Below are positions 12,085-17,458 of a DNA stretch of 17,458 nucleotides, in pieces (the stretch's first letter is position 1; each line of letters opens with the position of its first letter). Below the pieces are notes generated by a model. It searched no databases. It was not told where the DNA came from and saw only the letters and a list, made by a program, of their open reading frames with translations. Source of the stretch: JARBAU01 sp029237525. Lineage in GTDB: Archaea; Thermoproteota; Nitrososphaeria; Nitrososphaerales; Nitrososphaeraceae. The position numbers and the translations under genes were made by a program. The stretch spans positions 1-17,458 of the forward strand of contig DATBKT010000150.1 in assembly GCA_036555705.1 (NCBI GenBank), given 5' to 3'.

Positions 12085-12789
12085 ATGAACGAAAATAATA
12101 TAATAAAAACAACAAAATCAGAATCAAGAGTAGAACTAATGAAAAAAACTACGACAACGATGGCATCAACTATTATGGCAATAGTGGTATGTGCTACCTT
12201 GGTTAATGGATTCGAGACCCAGATATCTCAGACTCAAATATCGCATCAGGCCCTAGCACAGACGTATGATAGTGTCAGTAACGGTATGTCAGCTGCAGTA
12301 ACAACAACAGCAGCAGGCACTCCTACAATGGTTAGTCCAAATCAATCAACCAGCAAAGAATTCTGGATAAATACAGTTCACCTTGATGGAATGACAAACA
12401 TACACGCTGCTATGAAATGTGATACGTGTAACCAAAATACTCCGCTACATCCTGCAGAACAACCTCCATTGAATTCAACTATACCAGCAGGAGGAGGATT
12501 TAGGTTAACAGAACCAAATAAGGTAGGTGCATGGGATTTTAGATCATTTACGTTCTCTCCAGACCAAATAGTAGTTAATCAAGGAGACAAGGTCACACTA
12601 CACTTCGTAGGAGTACAAGGAACACATCATCTAATAACTGTTGATGGAATAGCAACATTTCCACTTATGAGAGGACAAATCCACACAGTATCATTCATTG
12701 CAAAGAATCCGGGAATCATAAATTACACCTGTCATCTGCATATGCCAAACATGGTTGGTCAGATATTAGTACTACCTAAATCTGTTTGA
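12085..12789 (+). CDS. Exported cupredoxin (plastocyanin-like, type-1 copper)
   Basis: A 234-residue protein. A Lys/Thr-rich start and a hydrophobic segment (about 26-41, MASTIMAIVVCATLV) form a signal or anchor, with a possible cleavage site near ALA-Q (59). A Thr/Ser-rich linker runs to about 90. The cupredoxin barrel runs about 148-232: WDFRSFTFSPDQIVVNQGD, HFVGVQGTHHLITVDG, NPGIINYTCHLHMPNMVGQI. The likely copper set is His181 or His182, Cys216, His219 and Met223 (CHLHMPNM). A preceding loop with HAAMKCDTCNQNTPLHP (108-123) holds extra Cys, Met and His residues that could bind a second metal. Blue-copper proteins replace cytochromes c in the electron transport of ammonia-oxidising archaea. 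Met19 is an alternative start that would shorten the basic head. Expression is probably governed by the upstream 13-bp repeats. Confidence 0.85.
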   Translation: MNENNIIKTTKSESRVELMKKTTTTMASTIMAIVVCATLVNGFETQISQTQISHQALAQTYDSVSNGMSAAVTTTAAGTPTMVSPNQSTSKEFWINTVHLDGMTNIHAAMKCDTCNQNTPLHPAEQPPLNSTIPAGGGFRLTEPNKVGAWDFRSFTFSPDQIVVNQGDKVTLHFVGVQGTHHLITVDGIATFPLMRGQIHTVSFIAKNPGIINYTCHLHMPNMVGQILVLPKSV

Positions 12790-12882
12790 ATATCACAGCT
12801 AAAAAAAAGCAATCACATCAACAGATATTCATTATATAAGAATGATATTCTGATATTCTGATTCTGATATAATGAAAATTCC

Positions 12883-12890
12883 TTTTTTTT
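12883..12890 (+). terminator. T8 run after the cupredoxin gene
   Basis: Eight T residues lie about 95 bp after the stop, the kind of T-run used for archaeal termination. It is preceded by a short repetitive TGATATTC tract (12843-12872). Confidence 0.4.
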
Positions 12891-12937
12891 ATTTAGTGAT
12901 TTCTATTTCATTTGTTCTGCATTACTTAATATGCTTT

Positions 12938-12969
12938 TCTTTTGATTACAAATTCTTTTGATTACAAAT
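12938..12969. repeat. Perfect 16-bp tandem duplication
   Basis: TCTTTTGATTACAAAT occurs twice in direct tandem (12938-12953 and 12954-12969). It lies in gene-free DNA and has no visible partner elsewhere in the window; probably a replication-slippage product. Confidence 0.6.
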
Positions 12970-13193
12970 ACTGATGCTCATTAAATCATACTCGTCTTTC
13001 CTAAATGATTCTTTTGCTTTTGCTTGCACCTGTTGAATCTTTAGATACCACTATGAATTGGAAAGGCCCAGCAATAGTAGCAGTAACAAACTGATAAAAT
13101 TCGATAAGCTATGATTACTATAAAAATATAATACGACTAAATTTCTGAGCGCGATTTCTGCTATTGATATTTAGCGCGAAATTTCATTTCTAG

Positions 13194-13473
13194 TTCTATA
13201 TATATTGGCACAAGAAATCTTCAGAAAGGGCTGAATTATTCCGTAAAATTGAGCCGTACTTGACATTCCTGAATATTCATCAATTAGAAAGACAGGCGCT
13301 GACATCCAAACCAAGGTGGAGGAATTGGAGGAATTAAATCAATCACTAAGACAAAGCGATAAAGTAAAGGATGATGCTATAGCTCAACTATCAGATCAAC
13401 TGTGTCTTTATCATCTAGATTACAGGAAATCGAAAGGAGACAGGACATTGGCGCGCGCGATGTTATGCATTAA
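13194..13473 (+). pseudogene. Frameshifted coiled-coil protein remnant (possible recombinase tail)
   Basis: Three consecutive frames join into one protein-like sequence. YIYWHKKSSERAELFRKIEP then YLTFLNIHQLERQ occupy the first frame. After a shift near 13295 comes GADIQTKVEELEELNQSLRQ and SDKVKDDAIAQLSDQL. After a second shift near 13400 comes SLSSRLQEIERRQDIGARDV and a TAA at 13471-13473. The middle is a coiled coil with heptad Leu/Ile spacing. The tail resembles C-terminal extensions I associate with thaumarchaeal site-specific recombinases, but this is weak. No catalytic domain remains. It is at least a remnant of a real gene with two indels. Confidence 0.55.
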
Positions 13474-13571
13474 TCAGGAGCTCAGTATATAGCAATCAGG
13501 TTATAAGAAAAACGGCGATCAGAATAAAATATGCCACACAGATTCTCAAAATTGCCTAATAGTTATAGTCC

Positions 13572-13841
13572 TTGGTAACGACAAAATATGAATATCAAGC
13601 TCCGAGTTGCGCAAAGCCAGACTGCGTCCCGATTAGCAACACTACAGCAACTTGTCCTAAAGGCTGGGTCGCTACTGGTGGTGGTTTTTCGGGTTCTGGT
13701 GCACCAGGAGTATTTTTCTACGCAAGTCAGCCGAGCGGAGGAGATACGCCAAATGGGTGGTTTGTAGCTGCGTTTAATACCAATCCAGGACCCAATAGCG
13801 AAGCAGTAAATGCACAGGTAATATGTGCACGCGCACCATAA
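13572..13841 (+). CDS. Small beta-rich protein, GC-richer than its surroundings
   Basis: An 89-residue frame from a TTG. The core is ATCPKGWVATGGGFSGSGAP, then FFYASQPSGG, NGWFVAAFNTNPG and AVNAQVICARAP. The pattern CP.G.VATGGGF ... S.P ... GW.V.A.N ... A.VICA is a small secreted-type domain that I recall from bacterial and thaumarchaeal exported proteins; no function is known to me. Usually such domains follow a signal peptide. Here an in-frame TAG (13566-13568) directly precedes the TTG. Another frame upstream starts with ATG at about 13531 (MPHRFSKLPNSYSPW), so the gene may have lost its export signal. Base composition is close to half G+C, clearly above neighbouring DNA, which suggests recent acquisition. 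Confidence 0.55.
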   Translation: MVTTKYEYQAPSCAKPDCVPISNTTATCPKGWVATGGGFSGSGAPGVFFYASQPSGGDTPNGWFVAAFNTNPGPNSEAVNAQVICARAP

Positions 13842-14082
13842 AATTTGTCTAGACAGTAACAATCAATATGAGGTTAAGTATAACATTAATAGAGTAAGAG
13901 ATCATGCTACGATATAATGCAATATTCCATAGATAGTCATGGCATTGGTAACTGCTTGTAACATCACACGAATAGTAGATGTTTCCAGGATAATATGCCC
14001 TATGTCTAGTCACAAAATGTAAGGTCGGCATACTGGTTAGATATGGTAGTTAGTAGAATTCGCACATACTGAGTCCTACTTA

Positions 14083-14346
14083 TTACTTTAGACTACGATA
14101 AAATTCAACTGCATACACATGCTTGCATCTAGAATTGTGGCGTGCATAGTCTGGGCATGAACAAGTCCATTCAGATTTGGTTGTAGTGATGACATAAGTA
14201 TTGTTACTAGATATCGATCTGACTGAATAATGTGATTCAGTGATCATTGAAATAGCGCCACTTGTTTTGGTTATGAGTTTGCCTAGCTCTTCACGGTTAA
14301 CAAGTTGTCTGGGCATTTTTAGCAGTTGTCTTATCAAGAAACTCAT
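14083..14346 (-). CDS. SWIM zinc-finger protein, probably the truncated head of a transposase
   Basis: An 87-residue protein. After a helical start (MPRQLVNREELGKLITKTSG), beta strands (YSVRSISSNNTYVITTTKSE) lead into a SWIM finger: WTCSCPDYARHNSRCKHVYA, with Cys62-x-Cys64-x9-Cys74-x-His76. The protein stops eleven residues after that His. In Nitrososphaeria this kind of SWIM domain is often the N-terminus of DDE-type transposases, where a second zinc motif and the catalytic domain follow. Here two stop codons follow directly and no catalytic domain is seen in 13842-14082. It is therefore either a stand-alone SWIM protein or an insertion-sequence remnant. Two in-frame Met codons (1 and 11) are possible starts. 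Confidence 0.6.
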   Translation of the reverse strand: MSFLIRQLLKMPRQLVNREELGKLITKTSGAISMITESHYSVRSISSNNTYVITTTKSEWTCSCPDYARHNSRCKHVYAVEFYRSLK

Positions 14347-14390
14347 TAGCCTGTTCTTCTATTGGTTCTGCGTTTGATAATCATATATTT

Positions 14391-15698
14391 TTACTTCGAT
14401 GCGGATTGTGTTGATGCCTGTGTATTGCGTGAGCGCATGTTCATATTTAAAAAAGTTATAAGGGCATTAACAACATTAGTAGTGGCTAGACCTACTGCAA
14501 AACTAATGACAGCAAGCATAAAAATACCTTTTAGAGGATCGACACCATTTTGAATGATTAGAAACCAAACGGCAGCAGCAAGTAATGGAGCCAAGAAAAT
14601 CTGGGCAACATCATATAGTGAGTTATATACTGTAACTTTACCACCATTATCAGTTTGGGATTGAACTGTAGCATACAGATATCTTATATATCCACCCACT
14701 AGACCAAACACAAAAACATAAACAGGAATCTGCAGTCCAAACATGTATTTGTTCTCTGGTACCCCGCCAATATTTATTACCCATTGTTCTCCACTTGCAC
14801 CCGGGATGAGACTAGTAATTGAGCTATTAGTCAGAGGCCTTTTAATTAATCCCAGCGGTGAACCAGTACCTAATTCTTCCGTGACAAAATAGAACACCAC
14901 CGCCATAGAAAATACCATAACAGAAATACACAAAAAACGGACTTCTTTACTATATTTTTGAAGTTTATTGCCATAAATGTTTGCGAAAATGCTGAATATT
15001 AATAAACCAATAAAAGCGATAAAACCTATGATTAACGAGAGTGCAAAATTTGTACCAAATAAGTCTCGGCCATGAATGACTATCCAAGAAGGTTTTACCT
15101 GATCTTCTCCTGGAATAGATGCACGAACAAGATAGAGCCCTTGCTTATCTAGTGGTATACCAGACTTAGAAAAAAATGAGATTAGTGCAGTTTCGTTGTA
15201 AATTAACGGCATTGTTTTTATTGTGGCTAAATTTTGTTGTTCTGAACTTGCTGAAGCTTTTGTTATTATCGATGGCTTGTCATTATTATAATTATTGGTG
15301 ATAGTTTTAAGATTGCTATCAGCTTCGTCTTTATCACCCAAGTATCTAACCTGAATATTAACTTGTTTGTTAACTGAACAATTATTCATATCATAAACAA
15401 AAATATTAAGAAATACATCTTGTGGCGTGATTAATGTTTTTTTTGAATCAATAGCTATAGAAGTATCTGAGCTTGGTAATGCACAAGGATTGGTTGCTTG
15501 TAGCGTTTTGTTTTGTATTGCCGCTGTTGCGTTTTTTGCAACTTCGCTTATTATATTGTTTATGTTTGTCCTATCTTTTTGAGTTAACGCAGTCGGCAAT
15601 GCTTCGATTTGCTGCCTAATTGGTATGTTTATAAGGAAAATAACTATAAGTGAAAGAATTATAAAAAAGAAAGATTTTACAATATAATTAACAGCCAT
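14391..15698 (-). CDS. Multi-pass membrane protein with extracytoplasmic domain
   Basis: A 435-residue protein, not recognised. One N-terminal helix (about 9-27, FFFIILSLIVIFLINIPI) is followed by an extracytoplasmic region of about 190 residues. This has two Cys (CALPSS, NNCSVN) that could pair, and an Ig-like beta pattern ending GLYLVRASIPGED. Five further helices follow at roughly 218-242, 253-275, 323-348, 368-388 and 395-420. A polar loop contains a glycine-rich GTGSPLGLIKRP and a loop GEQWVINIGGVPENKY. The Ser/Thr/Asn-rich tail is cytoplasmic or external. It has no enzymatic motif. A TATA-like element lies about 35-40 bp before the ATG. It is the first gene in the direction of transcription; the SWIM fragment follows 44 bp downstream. 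Confidence 0.75.
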   Translation of the reverse strand: MAVNYIVKSFFFIILSLIVIFLINIPIRQQIEALPTALTQKDRTNINNIISEVAKNATAAIQNKTLQATNPCALPSSDTSIAIDSKKTLITPQDVFLNIFVYDMNNCSVNKQVNIQVRYLGDKDEADSNLKTITNNYNNDKPSIITKASASSEQQNLATIKTMPLIYNETALISFFSKSGIPLDKQGLYLVRASIPGEDQVKPSWIVIHGRDLFGTNFALSLIIGFIAFIGLLIFSIFANIYGNKLQKYSKEVRFLCISVMVFSMAVVFYFVTEELGTGSPLGLIKRPLTNSSITSLIPGASGEQWVINIGGVPENKYMFGLQIPVYVFVFGLVGGYIRYLYATVQSQTDNGGKVTVYNSLYDVAQIFLAPLLAAAVWFLIIQNGVDPLKGIFMLAVISFAVGLATTNVVNALITFLNMNMRSRNTQASTQSASK

Positions 15699-15832
15699 TT
15701 ACATAGCAAATACCAGATATTTTGTGTTTAAAGCTTTATAATATCAGATTATGAACTATCATAATATATTTTTGAAAATCCCTAAATTAGCTTAACATGT
15801 TAAGGCTTGCTTTATAGTCGTAATATTATTTT

Positions 15833-16499
15833 CTAACGCCATAAAGAGGCCAGACTGGTATCTTCATTCCCGGGGCTTATCGCGGTCACATAGCGTCGCT
15901 TAAAAGCATTGCCTACTGATATATAACCAATAAACGTTACTGCTAAACCAGACTAGAATTAGAATCCCGAGGCTCGATTCTGTCCAAAAATGCGATGATA
16001 GGCCCGCGAGACTCCAGTACCAGCACCGCCAAAACTATAGACTGTATCGGTTATTTTCATTACCACTCTTTTGAACCGATTACATGCACCTGTTATTGTA
16101 ACTGCGGGTTCGTGAATAAATGCGATATAACGTAACTATAGAGTCAATAAGTTATCTCCGGGCCCGATACAGCCTACCTAGTGCACCAGTAATTACAACA
16201 ATTTTAGATAGTCTAGCGAATGTAGTTCTTTGTTTTGCTACTGTACCCGCAGTGTTAACCATTGGCTCGTTTGTTATCCATCTAAACTTTAATGCATTTC
16301 TGTTATGGGCTTCTGTTATTACTATAGCATCTGCAAGTACGAATCTCCTCTCTATGGCCTTTCTTGTTAATGACTCTGTTATTGAAGTAGTAGTAGTAGT
16401 AGTGCCTGTTAGGTACCTGAATTTCTTTGCTTGTCTTCTCAGGGCTTAGATTGTCGAAGTAGTAGTGTCTGTTAGATATCTAAACTTCTTGGCTTTATT
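15833..16499 (-). pseudogene. Decayed repeat-rich (surface-protein-type) gene
   Basis: The minus strand encodes successive units of about 22 residues: NKAKKFRYLTDTTTSTI, a stop, RRQAKKFRYLTGTTTTTTSI, TRKAIERRFVLADAIVITEA, RNALKFRWITNEPMVNTAG, KQRTTFARLSKIVVITGALG, then a stop at 16152-16154. With frame changes the pattern continues: EPAVTITGACNRFKRVVMK, ITDTVYSFGGAGTG, and AVTFIGYISVGNAFKRR up to a TAG at 15833. The theme is an aromatic/basic stretch, then LTDT/ITDT/NEPM, then VVIT. It resembles the SDS/TDT-type repeats of large thaumarchaeal surface proteins. A 98-codon piece (16152-16445) is open but has no usable start. Both ends are missing. Confidence 0.6.
16390..16499. repeat. Two DNA-level copies of one repeat unit of the decayed gene
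   Basis: GTAGTAGTGCCTGTTAGG and GTAGTAGTGTCTGTTAGA, each followed by TA.CT.AA.TTCTT.GCTT, lie about 65 bp apart. A (GTA)n run extends the first copy. They are the best-conserved pair of repeats in the array; the rest have diverged to protein-level similarity only. Confidence 0.6.
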
Positions 16500-16522
16500 A
16501 TTCAGTACAACAATCCAATAGA

Positions 16523-16882
16523 TTGCCAGCCTCAGACTCTCCCGACCAGACACCTTCACCATCCATAATGACAGATCAAGGCGATGAATCAAGCTCTGGA
16601 ATTGCTATAATTATTGCAGTACTGGTCATTATATCTTGTATAGCACTTGCAATAAGGAAATTAAAGAGGAGAGGTAAACGCAGGGAGAGACAACATTTTT
16701 CAGATTCAGTAAAGGAGATCATATTAAGAAAACAAAATCACAAATGCGCATACTGTAAACGAATTCTTAACGTAGTAGATTGGGATCATAAAAATGGAGA
16801 CAGATCAAATAATAGTGAATCAAATTGTCAGGCACTATGTCCTAATTGTCATGCAATCAAAACAAGGAGTGCTAGGAAATAG
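16523..16882 (+). CDS. Membrane-anchored HNH-type nuclease-like protein
   Basis: A 119-residue frame from a TTG; an ATG 15 codons on (16568) is the likelier start, giving 104 residues. It has a polar Ser/Pro/Asp head, one membrane helix (about 26-44, GIAIIIAVLVIISCIALAI) and a strongly basic stretch (RKLKRRGKRRERQ). The HNH domain follows: CAYC (75-78), WDHKNGDRSN (Asp88-His89), Asn101, CPNCH (106-110). The two CxxC pairs form the structural zinc site; D-H, N and H are the expected catalytic/metal residues, so the domain looks intact. The basic stretch predicts the nuclease domain on the cytoplasmic side. HNH proteins with one anchor helix recur in Nitrososphaeria, as I recall. The role, whether DNA uptake, defence or repair, is open. 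Confidence 0.75.
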   Translation: MPASDSPDQTPSPSIMTDQGDESSSGIAIIIAVLVIISCIALAIRKLKRRGKRRERQHFSDSVKEIILRKQNHKCAYCKRILNVVDWDHKNGDRSNNSESNCQALCPNCHAIKTRSARK

Positions 16883-16953
16883 CCATAATGATTATATGCG
16901 TCATTGCATGTCCATTAGAATCAAGTCCTAAGGTTCAACAGATTTGGACGTTT

Positions 16954-17187
16954 CTAGAGTATTTCTAATCTAGTGCTCTGCATATCGTTGTTCCACACCA
17001 CCTTTACGCCTATTATTTTGTGTTCTCTTAAATGCTTGTTGTTCCCAGTATTAGATAGATCCATGTATGATGGTTGTGCCCGCTCAGTCTGAAACACTGA
17101 TATTGTAGACCAGACTGTAGATGCTACGACTGCCATGAGGACAGCTCTTGTCCTGATTGAAGTTGAACTGGTTTTTGAGTTGAACAA
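16954..17187 (-). CDS. Small exported or anchored protein, function unknown
   Basis: A 77-residue frame from a TTG. Residues about 12-32 (RTRAVLMAVVASTVWSTISV) form a typical signal: basic start, hydrophobic core, and a possible cut near RAQ-PS. The remaining 40 residues are polar (LREHKIIGVKVVWNNDMQS). No domain is recognised. A palindromic CTTATAAG (17205-17212) sits 22 bp before the start and could act as the TATA box in both directions. The evidence for expression is modest. Confidence 0.4.
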   Translation of the reverse strand: MFNSKTSSTSIRTRAVLMAVVASTVWSTISVFQTERAQPSYMDLSNTGNNKHLREHKIIGVKVVWNNDMQSTRLEIL

Positions 17188-17204
17188 TTGGAATAGTAGG
17201 ACTT

Positions 17205-17212
17205 CTTATAAG
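17205..17212. promoter_or_regulatory. Palindromic TATA-like CTTATAAG shared by divergent genes
   Basis: The element is its own reverse complement. Its centre is about 22 bp before the minus-strand TTG at 17187 and about 30 bp before the plus-strand TTG at 17239, so it suits leaderless or near-leaderless transcription in both directions. Confidence 0.4.
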
Positions 17213-17238
17213 ATTGGTTTACATAGTTTTGAATATAG

Positions 17239-17458
17239 TTGATAAAATCTGCGAAAACAAAAAAGCCTTTCGTTCCTGCTGAAAAATTCGCTACAATTTC
17301 AGTCTTGAACAGTTCGACAGTTGTAACCGACGACGAGATAAAGACTGCAATTCCAGACTTTCAAGCTGCAATTGATGAAGACTTTTCACCCTTTTGGGCT
17401 GCTAGTGCAAAGTTAGAGTTTGTTCCAAAAGGTAAAACGTCGCCTCCCCGCTCTTGGT
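17239..17458 (+). CDS. Start of an uncharacterised protein running off the right edge
   Basis: A frame from a TTG directly after an in-frame TAG (17236-17238) stays open for 73 codons to the window end. It reads KPFVPAEKFATISVLNSST, DDEIKTAIPDFQAAIDEDFS, then FWAASAKLEFVPKGK and PPRSW. The style (beta strand ISVLNSST, a helix with DFQAAIDEDFSPFW, then LEFVPKG) resembles a family of uncharacterised proteins found in soil bacteria and archaea. I cannot name a function. No signal peptide is visible at the start. A TATA-like CTTATAAG lies 30 bp upstream. Confidence 0.6.
   Translation, partial: MIKSAKTKKPFVPAEKFATISVLNSSTVVTDDEIKTAIPDFQAAIDEDFSPFWAASAKLEFVPKGKTSPPRSW

Larger units (their letters stand above)
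12790..13193. other. Gene-free stretch after the cupredoxin gene
   Basis: It contains the T8 run, short tandem repeats and AT-rich sequence. No frame with protein-like content was found on either strand. Confidence 0.45.

Noticed and set aside
13849..14031. 60-codon minus-strand frame after the SWIM gene
   Set aside because: No recognisable transposase zinc motif or catalytic residues could be traced; composition looks random.
16120..16449. 109-codon hydrophobic plus-strand frame as a membrane protein
   Set aside because: It is antisense to the repeat array on the minus strand; the Val run is the complement of Thr codons in the repeats.
1..17458. CRISPR array, tRNA or rRNA genes
   Set aside because: No regularly spaced direct repeats with unique spacers, no tRNA-like T-loop and acceptor stem pairs, and no conserved rRNA segments were noticed.

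Overview
The window looks like a chromosomal stretch from an ammonia-oxidising archaeon of the Nitrososphaeria (Thaumarchaeota), most likely a Nitrososphaerales or Nitrosocosmicus-like soil lineage. Reasons: AT-rich DNA, leaderless genes with TATA-like boxes about 25-30 bp before ATG, GTG or TTG starts, a secreted type-1-copper cupredoxin, an archaeal PII protein, a protein of the family I recall as DUF6659, tiny C2H2 and SWIM zinc-finger proteins, and a membrane-anchored HNH protein. The assignment rests on recalled family resemblance, not on a search.

Layout. At 58-506 a small two-helix membrane protein overlaps (ATGA) a 45-residue C2H2 zinc-finger protein. On the minus strand, 833-4265 holds a redox-flavoured two-component pair: a response regulator fused to a glutaredoxin-like and a thioredoxin-reductase-like domain, followed by a histidine kinase with a cyclic-nucleotide-binding-type sensor domain. 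From about 4.46 to 5.79 kb lies a gene graveyard: a DUF1326-family gene cut in two by an inversion of about 435 bp, then a decayed histidine kinase. At 5.94-7.93 kb is a large exported beta-propeller (Vgb/streptogramin-lyase-like) protein. At 8.24-9.02 kb a DUF6659-like gene and an atypical PII gene diverge from back-to-back TATA boxes. From 9.15 to 10.51 kb there are further decayed small genes and a 75-bp duplicated segment.

At 10.84-12.79 kb is a coherent accessory unit: a winged-helix regulator, two overlapping genes for small membrane proteins, and a divergent exported cupredoxin preceded by four 13-bp TGGA repeats that contain a perfect 20-bp palindrome. From 13.19 to 14.35 kb are a coiled-coil remnant, a GC-richer beta-rich small protein and a SWIM zinc-finger fragment that is probably the head of a lost transposase. 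At 14.39-15.70 kb is a multi-pass membrane protein with an extracytoplasmic domain. From 15.83 to 16.50 kb the minus strand carries a decayed array of protein repeats of about 22 residues, probably from a surface protein. The window ends with a membrane-anchored HNH-type protein, a small exported protein, and the start of a gene running off the right edge.

The live genes suggest signal transduction (redox two-component pair, PII), copper or electron handling at the cell surface, and envelope proteins. The most striking feature is the density of broken genes, about nine in 17.5 kb, several of which can be reconstructed base by base. No rRNA, tRNA or CRISPR array was seen. I found no complete insertion sequence.
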